DNA of 64,000 bases, from contig NZ_JAJLMN010000001.1 in the NCBI RefSeq assembly GCF_021730615.1, forward strand, positions 496,001-560,000, read 5' to 3'. A program made the translations under genes and the position numbers. Positions within the stretch are counted from its first letter, which is position 1, and the number at the start of each line of letters is the position of its first letter. The DNA is from Lichenibacterium dinghuense. GTDB taxonomy: Bacteria; Pseudomonadota; Alphaproteobacteria; Rhizobiales; Beijerinckiaceae. Shown piece after piece: positions 38,124 through 44,565 of this stretch. Below the pieces are notes generated by a model, which was not told the DNA's origin, searched no databases, and saw only the letters and a list, made by a program, of their open reading frames with translations.

Positions 38124-38780
38124 TCAGCGTCGCAGCACGGCCTCGCCCGCCGGATGGCGCCGCTCCCATCCCGCGCGCTCCAGTTCCGGCGTGTCCGCCT
38201 CCTCGGCCGGGTAGCCGATGCAGAGGTGGCCGATGAAACGCCACTCCGCCGGCACGTCCAGGATGCGGGCGACGGCGGCGGGGTCGAGGATCGACACCCA
38301 GCCGAGGCCGATGCCCTCGGCGCGGGCCGCGAGCCATAGCGTGTGGATCGCCGTGACGACGGAGTAGTCGGCCATCTCCGGCATGGTGCGCCGCCCGAGG
38401 CCGTGGCCGACCGCGGTGGAGCGGTCGGCGAAGACCGACAGCTGCGCGGGCGCGTCGTCGAGGCCGGCGAGCTTGAGCGCCGCGTAGCGCTCTGCCCGCT
38501 CGCCCGCGTAGCCGGCGGCGGCCTCAGCGTTGCAGCGGGCGAACAGGTCGCGCAGCGCGGCGCGCCGGGCGGGATCGTCGACGGTGACGAAGCGCCAGGG
38601 CTGGCACAGGCCCACGGACGGCGCGAGGCAGGCCGTCGCGATCAGGCGATCGAGCGCGCCCTCCGGCAGGGGATCGCGGCGGAAGCGGCGCACGTCGCGG
38701 CGCCAGTGCAGCAGCGCCCGGAGGTCGTCACGGAAGGCGTCGTCGAAGGGCAAGCGCGGGCCGTCCGGCACAGAGTCCAA
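38124..38780 (-). CDS. bluB: 5,6-dimethylbenzimidazole synthase BluB
   Basis: A 218-aa flavin-destroying enzyme of the nitroreductase fold that turns reduced FMN into the lower ligand of vitamin B12. BluB features are LLHWRRDVRRFRRDPLP near residue 25, APSVGLCQPWRFV near 53, and the Asp-containing lid around FADRSTAVGHGLG near 118. The C-terminal LCIGYPAEEAD is also typical. Only bluB is here; other cobalamin genes are not in the window. No B12 riboswitch fits the 76-bp upstream gap. A generic nitroreductase is the less likely alternative. Confidence 0.88.
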   Translation of the reverse strand: MDSVPDGPRLPFDDAFRDDLRALLHWRRDVRRFRRDPLPEGALDRLIATACLAPSVGLCQPWRFVTVDDPARRAALRDLFARCNAEAAAGYAGERAERYAALKLAGLDDAPAQLSVFADRSTAVGHGLGRRTMPEMADYSVVTAIHTLWLAARAEGIGLGWVSILDPAAVARILDVPAEWRFIGHLCIGYPAEEADTPELERAGWERRHPAGEAVLRR

Positions 38781-38856
38781 AGCTGCCCTATGCCCCAGCC
38801 TCGAACGGCCCGCCAGCCCCGCACGTCAGCGCGAAACGATGGGCCCGTCCTGCGCG

Positions 38857-39585
38857 TCAGCGCGGGACGATGTGCCACGTCGCGGTGACGCTGCCCGAGA
38901 AGCTCAACGTCCTGGGCGGCACGATGCCGACCGAAGCCGTCCGCGCCGACCGGACGGGCAGGTCGAAGGCTCCATCGCCGCGCGCCGCCGCCTGCCCGTC
39001 GACGATCCTATCGATGCCGTCCACGCGGACGCCGCCCGCATCGGCGTAGACGCGGGCCTGCCGCAGGGCGTCCGCCATCGCGGCGCGGCGGGCGTCGTCG
39101 AGCGCGGCATCCTGGTCCGCCACGGAGAAGCGCATCGACCCGACCTCGAACAGCCCCGACGCGGCGATCTCCGCGACGATGGCGTCGATCCGAGCGAGCG
39201 ACTTCACCGTGAGATCGTAGCGCGTCGCGGCCCTGTATGTCGGGGGAGCGTCGTTCGGACGGACGCCGACCGGCACGGGAGCCCGCTCCTCCGACAGCGT
39301 GAACGCCCCCTCCTCGACGTCGACGCCCTCGGACCTGAGACGCTCGATCACCGGCGCCGCCTGCGCCACGCGCCCGCGATGGTCGCGCGACGTGCCGTCG
39401 AGCGTCGGGCCGCGCGTCAGGAGCGAGATGTCGAGCGTCGCGATCTCGGGCTTCCGGTGCACCTCGCCGCTTCCGACGACCGCCAGCGTCGCACGGTCGG
39501 CCGGCGGGGCGGGGCATTGAGCGGTCGCGCAGGCGGGGGCGAGCAGCCCGGCCAGCCCTATGATCGCGACGAATCCCGCGCGCAT
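38857..39585 (-). CDS. SIMPL domain (DUF541) secreted protein
   Basis: A 242-aa periplasmic or lipidated protein. A signal peptide of about 22 residues (MRAGFVAIIGLAGLLAPACATA) precedes the DUF541/SIMPL domain: LAVVGSGEVHRKPEIATLDI, AIVAEIAASGLFEVGSMRFS, and DQDAALDDARRAAMADALRQA. The LAPAC stretch could be a lipobox. Family function is poorly known; some members influence oxidative stress or associate with kinases. It is upstream of bluB on the same strand with 76 bases between. Confidence 0.88.
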   Translation of the reverse strand: MRAGFVAIIGLAGLLAPACATAQCPAPPADRATLAVVGSGEVHRKPEIATLDISLLTRGPTLDGTSRDHRGRVAQAAPVIERLRSEGVDVEEGAFTLSEERAPVPVGVRPNDAPPTYRAATRYDLTVKSLARIDAIVAEIAASGLFEVGSMRFSVADQDAALDDARRAAMADALRQARVYADAGGVRVDGIDRIVDGQAAARGDGAFDLPVRSARTASVGIVPPRTLSFSGSVTATWHIVPR

Positions 39586-39676
39586 CGGCGTCCTCCCGTC
39601 CCGACGCGACACGGGCCGGACGCGACGGCGCGTCGAGCCGGCGGCCGCAGAAGATCGGGCGAACGTCCGAGCGGCC

Positions 39677-39943
39677 TCATTCTTCGGGATGCCGCCGCGC
39701 CTCCGGCGGCACGTAGAACCGCGCGATGTCGTCGGCCGTGACGGTTTTGCCGGTCGTGTCGCGGACGAGGTCGGCGGTGGTCCGGTCGTCGCGGCCGGCG
39801 CGGCGGCTGGCCTCGATCTCGTCGGAGATCATGCCGACGAAGCTTTCGACGGGGAAGAGCTCCTCCGCCAGCCCCAGCGAGCGGCGCAGGGCCGCCTGTG
39901 CGGCGAGCGCCTCGCCGAGCTTGAAGGTCGTGTCGTCAGCCAT
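39677..39943 (-). CDS. Small conserved-looking protein, function unknown
   Basis: An 88-aa soluble protein: KLGEALAAQAALRRSLGLAE, ELFPVESFVGMISDEIE, and a C-terminal KTVTADDIARFYVPPEA. It is mostly helical by composition, with no membrane segment. The ATG at 39943 has AGGGGGA at the right distance and overlaps the mscS stop by 8 bases, which argues for a real, translationally coupled gene. I do not recognise the family. Confidence 0.6.
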   Translation of the reverse strand: MADDTTFKLGEALAAQAALRRSLGLAEELFPVESFVGMISDEIEASRRAGRDDRTTADLVRDTTGKTVTADDIARFYVPPEARRHPEE

Positions 39944-40943
39944 CGCGTCCCCCTGCCGGAGGCTCAACCGCTGCGGCGCCCCGCGCGTTCCCGCCGGGCA
40001 TCTCGGTCACGCGGTAGGGCACGGAGGCCACGCGGATGCCGGCGCGGTCGAGCCCGTCGAGCACGTCGCGGGCGATCAGGTCCTTGATGGCGCGGGTGCC
40101 GTGGTCGCGCGACATGAAGCGGACGTTCATCTCCAGCCAGTTCGGCGTCAGCCGCACGAAGACGCGCGGCGCGAAGTCGAGCCGCTGGAGGTCGAAGCGC
40201 CGCTCCAGCGTGCGCGCCGCCTCGGCCGACAGCTCGTCGGGGTCGACGGCGTGGCGCCGCGCCGCTTCGAGCACGACGCGCTCGACGAGGGCGCGGTCGT
40301 CCTCGTAGCGCACCGTCACGGTCATCTCCTCCCAGATGAAGGGGAAGTCGCGCGTGTAGTTGTAGACCGGCTCCTCGAAGATCTTGGCGTTGGACACGGT
40401 GACGATGCGGCCGGTGAACTGCCGGCTCTTCACCCAGACGGAAGGCCCGGCATCGCTGTTCGGCGCCACGCCCATCTCCATCAGCGTGGTCTGGATGAAG
40501 CCGAGCGCGATCACGTCGCCCCGCACGCCGCCCATGGAGATGCGGTCGCCCACCGTGAAGTTGTTGCCGCGCAGGATCACGATGTAGCCCGCGAAGGCGG
40601 TGACGACGCGCTGCAGAGCGAAGGCGAGGCCGGCGCTGAACAGGCCGAGCGCCGTGGCGAGCCGGGCGGGATCGTCGAACCAGATCGACATGAGCCCGAG
40701 CACGATCACCAGAGCGGCGACGAGGTTCAGGCCCTGGTGGGTCCAGAACCGGGCCTGCCTGGCGCCGTCGCCCTGCACGAAGCCGAGCACGAGGCGGCGC
40801 AGGCCGGCCCGGACCGCGAGCACGGCCGCGACGAACAGCACCGACAGGATCAGGCGCCGGCCGTTCTCCGCGGTCAGCCCGACCCAGTGCACTCCCAGGA
40901 ACTCCAACCGCGCCTCCGCCCGCCGCCGACCGCCCTCCACCAT
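39936..40943 (-). CDS. Mechanosensitive ion channel, MscS family
   Basis: A 335-aa small-conductance mechanosensitive channel. Three membrane segments are seen at about 29-48, 68-88 and 92-122. The pore helix LGLFSAGLAFALQRVVTAFAGYIV is Gly/Ala-rich as in MscS TM3, followed by the beta domain FTVGDRISMGGVRGDVIALG. The C-terminal vestibule domain ends Pro/Gly-rich. It protects against hypo-osmotic shock. The next gene, an 88-aa protein, overlaps its stop codon. Confidence 0.9.
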   Translation of the reverse strand: MVEGGRRRAEARLEFLGVHWVGLTAENGRRLILSVLFVAAVLAVRAGLRRLVLGFVQGDGARQARFWTHQGLNLVAALVIVLGLMSIWFDDPARLATALGLFSAGLAFALQRVVTAFAGYIVILRGNNFTVGDRISMGGVRGDVIALGFIQTTLMEMGVAPNSDAGPSVWVKSRQFTGRIVTVSNAKIFEEPVYNYTRDFPFIWEEMTVTVRYEDDRALVERVVLEAARRHAVDPDELSAEAARTLERRFDLQRLDFAPRVFVRLTPNWLEMNVRFMSRDHGTRAIKDLIARDVLDGLDRAGIRVASVPYRVTEMPGGNARGAAAVEPPAGGRDG

Positions 40944-40976
40944 ACGAGGTCGGCGCCGGAAATGGGACGGCCGGCG

Positions 40977-41300
40977 TCAGCCCGCCGCGCCGACGAGGTC
41001 GGCGATCACCACCACCGGGTCCTTGTTGCTGAAGTTGGGCACGTCGCCGAACACGGGACCGCCTTCCGCCGCGACGGCCGCGCGGAACTGGTCCGCCGTG
41101 TCGAACTCCAGGTTGGCGATGACGCTGTACATGGGTTTGCCGCCGAACGGCTTCCCCACCGCCTTCAACACGCGCCAACCCTTGATGCCGAAGGGTTTGA
41201 ACTTCTCGTCGACCAGCGGCATGTGCTTGGCCATGTAGGAGTCGAGGTCGAACGTCGCGTCGTCGACGTTCTCGTAGAGCACCGTGATCGTGGTCGCCAT
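40977..41300 (-). CDS. EthD family protein (second of two paralogs)
   Basis: A 107-aa EthD-like alpha-beta barrel protein. It opens MATTITVLYENVDDATFD, continues HMPLVDEKFKPFGIKGWRV, and ends with EGGPVFGDVPNFSNKDPVV, aligning almost end to end with the protein at 12478-12798. Length difference is one residue. GGAGGGGAG precedes the ATG. It is upstream of mscS on the same strand with 33 bases between, so they may be co-transcribed. Confidence 0.83.
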   Translation of the reverse strand: MATTITVLYENVDDATFDLDSYMAKHMPLVDEKFKPFGIKGWRVLKAVGKPFGGKPMYSVIANLEFDTADQFRAAVAAEGGPVFGDVPNFSNKDPVVVIADLVGAAG

Positions 41301-41452
41301 GCCGATCTCCCCTCCCAGGACAGTTGACACCGGTGCAAGTCGCATGCCCGATCGGGCTTCGTCTTGGATCCGCGGGAGTCGAGCGATCGGTTTGGCCCGG
41401 ACTTAAGGATTCTGGTCCTAATTGGGCGGCTTGTATCCGGGGGCCGACCGCC

Positions 41453-41863
41453 ATGAGCTCGAATGAACGCCGCGGCTCGCCGCGCTACAGCGTGAGCTGC
41501 CTGGCGGAACTGGCGTCCGGCGAGGCCGTGGCGCCGGCCCGCATCGGCGACGTGTCCGACACGGGCTGCCGCGTGCTCATCCTCGACCGCTCCGAGCACC
41601 TGCCGGACCGGTTCGGCGACACGGGGCTGCTGTCGATCCGGCCGCTCGGGCGCGACGGCTGCGGCGTGGTGGTCCCGGTTCTGCTGCGCCATGTGCAGGT
41701 CGACAGCGGCGCCCTGCACTACGGACTGGAGTTCCGCCCCATGTCGCTGCGCCAGGCCTCGCGGCTCGCCGCCGTGGTGGCCGACCTCATCGCCGGCCGC
41801 GCTCCGGCGCAGATCCGCCCTGCCCCGGGTCCCGCAGCAGGTCTGGCCGCCGCTCCCGCGTGA
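41453..41863 (+). CDS. PilZ domain protein
   Basis: A 136-aa single PilZ domain. The c-di-GMP-binding motifs are RRGSPRYSV (RxxxR) near residue 6 and [13 protein letters not shown] (D/NxSxxG) near 32, followed by the beta-barrel strand [11 protein letters not shown] near 98. It is probably a c-di-GMP receptor with no attached output domain. ATG 41453 follows a weak GGGGG. Its last 77 bases overlap the 3' end of trmD on the opposite strand, encoding an Ala/Pro tail. Confidence 0.85.
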   Translation: MSSNERRGSPRYSVSCLAELASGEAVAPARIGDVSDTGCRVLILDRSEHLPDRFGDTGLLSIRPLGRDGCGVVVPVLLRHVQVDSGALHYGLEFRPMSLRQASRLAAVVADLIAGRAPAQIRPAPGPAAGLAAAPA

Positions 41864-42506
41864 TCCGCTCGGCTTCGGCGCGGCGCCAGGCCGAGATGCG
41901 GCCGTGGTCGCCGCCGAGCAGCACCGGGGGGATCTCGCGCCCCTCGAAGTCGCGCGGCCGCGTGTAGTGCGGGTATTCGAGGAGGCCGCCCTCGAAGCTC
42001 TCCTCCGTGCCGGACAGCGCCGCGCCCATCACACCGGGCAGCAGCCGCACGCAGGCGTCGAGCAGCGCCAGGCAGGCCACCTCGCCGCCCGACAGCACGA
42101 AGTCGCCGACCGACACCTCCTCCAGCCCCCGCGCCGCGATGACGCGCTCGTCCACGCCCTCGAAGCGCCCGCAGAGCACGACGACGCCGGGGCCGGCCGC
42201 CAGCGCGCGGACGCGGGCCTGGTCGAGCGGCCGGCCGCGCGGGCTCATCAGCAGGCGCGGGCGCGCGTCGTCGGCCGGGGCCGCGGCGTCGAGCGCCGCC
42301 GCCAGCACGTCGGCCCGCATCACCATGCCGGCGCCGCCGCCCGCCGGCGTGTCGTCCACGGTGCGGTGGCGGCCGAGGCCGTGGAGGCGGATGTCGTGGG
42401 GCTCGCAGGACCACAGGCCGCGCGCGAGCCCGTCGCCGGCCAGCGACAGGCCGAGCGGCCCCGGGAACATGGCCGGGAACAGCGTGAGCGGGGTGGCGCG
42501 CCACAT
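41787..42506 (-). CDS. trmD: tRNA (guanine37-N1)-methyltransferase
   Basis: A 239-aa SPOUT methyltransferase that forms m1G37 in tRNA. Conserved elements are [21 protein letters not shown], the trefoil-knot SAM site [11 protein letters not shown] and [14 protein letters not shown], and [16 protein letters not shown], all intact. It starts one base after the rimM stop. The C-terminal tail overlaps the PilZ gene. rplS, which usually follows trmD, is not here. Confidence 0.95.
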   Translation of the reverse strand: MWRATPLTLFPAMFPGPLGLSLAGDGLARGLWSCEPHDIRLHGLGRHRTVDDTPAGGGAGMVMRADVLAAALDAAAPADDARPRLLMSPRGRPLDQARVRALAAGPGVVVLCGRFEGVDERVIAARGLEEVSVGDFVLSGGEVACLALLDACVRLLPGVMGAALSGTEESFEGGLLEYPHYTRPRDFEGREIPPVLLGGDHGRISAWRRAEAERITRERRPDLLRDPGQGGSAPERGRR

Positions 42507-42507
42507 G

Positions 42508-43050
42508 TCAGGCGTCGTCGACCGTGGCGTCGCCCTCCTCCTCGGGGAGGAGCGCGCCCGCCGCCACCACGATGCGCCCGCCCTCGAAGTCGATCACCGG
42601 CACGAAGGCCAGGGTGAAGGGCACGAGCAGCGTTTCGCCCGGCCGGTCCGGCGCGATCTCCACGATGTCGCCGGCGCCGTGGTTCTCGATCCCCCGCACG
42701 CGGCCGAGGGCCGCGCCGTCCTCGCCCTCGGCGCGCAGGCCGACGAGGTCGACGTGGTAGAACTCGTCGGGCTCGGGCGGCGGCAGGCGGTCGCGCGGGA
42801 TGTAGAGGTCCGTGTTGGTGAGGCGCGCCGCCGCGTCGCGGTCCTCGATCCCCTCGACGCGGGCGACCAGCATGTCGTCCCGGAGCGGGCGCAGCGACAG
42901 GAGCTTGAAGGACCCGCGGCCGTCCGCGGTGGTGAGCGGGCCGTAGGCGCCGACATCGCGCGGCTCGCCCGTGTAGGACTTGATCCGAACCTCGCCCCGA
43001 ACCCCCTGCGGAGCCCCGAACACGCCCACCAGAACACGCGTCTCGCCCAT
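42508..43050 (-). CDS. rimM: 16S rRNA processing protein RimM
   Basis: A 180-aa ribosome maturation factor that binds S19 and assists 30S head assembly. The N-terminal RimM domain starts [20 protein letters not shown], and the C-terminal PRC barrel holds [17 protein letters not shown] and [20 protein letters not shown]. Length is normal. It pairs with trmD as in most bacteria. rpsP, normally the gene before rimM, is absent; an oppositely oriented unknown gene starts 159 bases away. Confidence 0.95.
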   Translation of the reverse strand: MGETRVLVGVFGAPQGVRGEVRIKSYTGEPRDVGAYGPLTTADGRGSFKLLSLRPLRDDMLVARVEGIEDRDAAARLTNTDLYIPRDRLPPPEPDEFYHVDLVGLRAEGEDGAALGRVRGIENHGAGDIVEIAPDRPGETLLVPFTLAFVPVIDFEGGRIVVAAGALLPEEEGDATVDDA

Positions 43051-43209
43051 CAGCTTCTCCCGAAAGCACCCTATGACACGCCCCGGCCGCTCCGCCCAGA
43101 TGGGTCGCACCGCGGTGTGCGAGGTCCACCGTGGCGGCTTGCCGACGGATCGGGGCGGGTTAGACTCGCCGCACCGCGGCAGCGACGCGCCGCGGCGGAG
43201 CTTGTCCCC

Positions 43210-43959
43210 ATGGCTCAGCCTGACCAGAAGCAGTTCAACTACAGCCCGGCCGTCACCGCGACCGGCAACGGCCTCTTCGGTCTGGGCACCAACCTGACGT
43301 GGGACGCCTACCAGCGCGAGGTCTACAACCAAGCCAACGCCGCGCTGCAGAAGCAGGCGCGCGCCTTGATGGCGAGCGGACGGATCACCGATGCGGAAGC
43401 GCGCGCGCTGAGCGAGCAGCGCAACCTGATCCTGGCCGCGGCGCGCGACCGTCTCAGCCCCTTCGGCCGCCTGTATTCCGAGATCCTCAAGCCGTCGGGC
43501 AAGCTGCCGAGCTACGACGGCCTGCTGACCGCCAAGGGCTCCATCGAAGCGGTGATCGAGAGCGTCGGACGGACCCGGGCAGTCGTGAACCGGCTTTCCG
43601 TCGTCATGAAGAACGTCGGCCGCGCCGGCGTCGCGCTGCAGGTCGTCGTGTCGGTCGTGTTGATCGCGGAAGCCAAACCGGAGGATCGAGGCCGCGTGAC
43701 GGCCGGACAAGCCGGCGCCCTGGGCGGCAGCGCGGTCGCGGGGTGGGGCGGCGCTTGGGCCGGCTACGCCTCGGCCGCGTTGCTCGCTTCGCCATCCCTC
43801 ACCATTCCCATCGTCGGTGAGGTGACGGAGGGCGGCGCCTGCCTGGTCGGAGGCCTCCTCGGCGGCTTCGGATTCGGCCTCCTCGGCGGATGGGGAGGCC
43901 AGAAGGCCGGAGAAGAAGTCTACGACCTCGTCACCCGCATCCGCTGGATCAGGCCGTGA
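43210..43959 (+). CDS. Unrecognised protein with glycine-rich hydrophobic C-terminus; candidate toxin/effector
   Basis: A 249-aa protein. The N-terminal half is polar and helical (NLTWDAYQREVYNQANAALQ, SEQRNLILAAARDRLSPFG). A hydrophobic helix spans about 137-153 (VGRAGVALQVVVSVVLIAEA). Residues 165-233 form a Gly/Ala-rich hydrophobic block with repeated small-residue spacing (GGAWAGYASAALLASP, CLVGGLLGGFGFGLLGGWGG), like the glycine-zipper regions of pore-forming or membrane-inserting toxins. There is no signal peptide. The 120-aa gene behind it overlaps by GTGA. The two-gene layout fits effector plus immunity, but no VgrG, PAAR, Hcp or Rhs gene is in the window. Function inferred only from architecture; ATG 43210 has no strong Shine-Dalgarno. 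Confidence 0.6.
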   Translation: MAQPDQKQFNYSPAVTATGNGLFGLGTNLTWDAYQREVYNQANAALQKQARALMASGRITDAEARALSEQRNLILAAARDRLSPFGRLYSEILKPSGKLPSYDGLLTAKGSIEAVIESVGRTRAVVNRLSVVMKNVGRAGVALQVVVSVVLIAEAKPEDRGRVTAGQAGALGGSAVAGWGGAWAGYASAALLASPSLTIPIVGEVTEGGACLVGGLLGGFGFGLLGGWGGQKAGEEVYDLVTRIRWIRP

Positions 43960-44318
43960 GCATCGTCGATCGCATCAACCGCCTCATCATGTGCCGGATG
44001 GAGCGCACCCTTCCCGTGGTCGAGGGCGACTCACTCCGCATCGGACGCGAGGTTCTGCCTTTGGCCGAGCTGTGCGGCGTGGTCGCCCACGAAGCCGACG
44101 TCCACGCGGGAGCACTGATCGCGCTGACGCTCGCGTTTCGGAACGGAAGCGGTACGATGGTGACGCAGGACGATCCCTGCTGGAACGACCTCGTCTCCGC
44201 CCTCGACCGCCTCTCCTTGACCTCGGCTCCCTCGCGGGACTGGATCAGCGCGGTGCTGGCCGGAGCTTCGGCGGGGTCGCCGATCGTGCTCAGGCGTGAC
44301 GGTCGCGCATCGGCGTGA
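43956..44318 (+). CDS. Unrecognised small partner protein; candidate immunity protein
   Basis: A 120-aa soluble protein starting at GTG 43956, which overlaps the TGA of the preceding gene. It is beta-strand rich at first (ERTLPVVEGDSLRIGREVLP, LAELCGVVAHEADV), then ALTLAFRNGSGTMVTQDDPC and a helix WNDLVSALDRLSL. The pattern of strands followed by an acidic DDPCWNDL helix is like small immunity proteins I have seen beside secreted effectors, but this is recall, not a search. It could equally be a chaperone or an unrelated small protein. Confidence 0.55.
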   Translation: MSIVDRINRLIMCRMERTLPVVEGDSLRIGREVLPLAELCGVVAHEADVHAGALIALTLAFRNGSGTMVTQDDPCWNDLVSALDRLSLTSAPSRDWISAVLAGASAGSPIVLRRDGRASA

Positions 44319-44383
44319 CACGCCCGCCGGCGAGCGTGGCCATGCGAGCCAGCGGAGCAGGCGTCTGGGCTGATCCTTGCTCA

Positions 44384-44399
44384 CACGGGTCGATCCGTG
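44384..44399. promoter_or_regulatory. 16-bp palindrome upstream of hpnN
   Basis: CACGG-gtcgat-CCGTG, symmetric at 14 of 16 positions with TCGA in the centre. It lies 167 bases before the hpnN ATG, in a 247-base gap after the candidate immunity gene. Possibly a regulator site; no known regulon assigned. Confidence 0.3.
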
Positions 44400-44565
44400 C
44401 CAGTGCTAGTCACAGTGCGGCCCGGCGGTCCGCGTCCGTCGCCGGCCGAGCCGCTGGACCCCGTCGCGTCGGGTCGGCGGGGCCGATGCCATGAAACGGC
44501 CTGAGCGTCCGGTTAGCGGCACCCCGCGCGCCGGGGCGCGGGCCATCGAGGACACAGACGACCGA

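Noticed and set aside
38781-38856. Possible cobalamin riboswitch before bluB
   Set aside because: The gap is only 76 bases and shows no B12-box-like sequence; full cobalamin riboswitches need about 200 bases.
42007-43209. Long N-terminal extension of the 249-aa unknown protein
   Set aside because: The extra 400 codons read antisense through trmD and rimM and are Arg/Pro/Ser-rich; ATG 43210 begins the natural protein.
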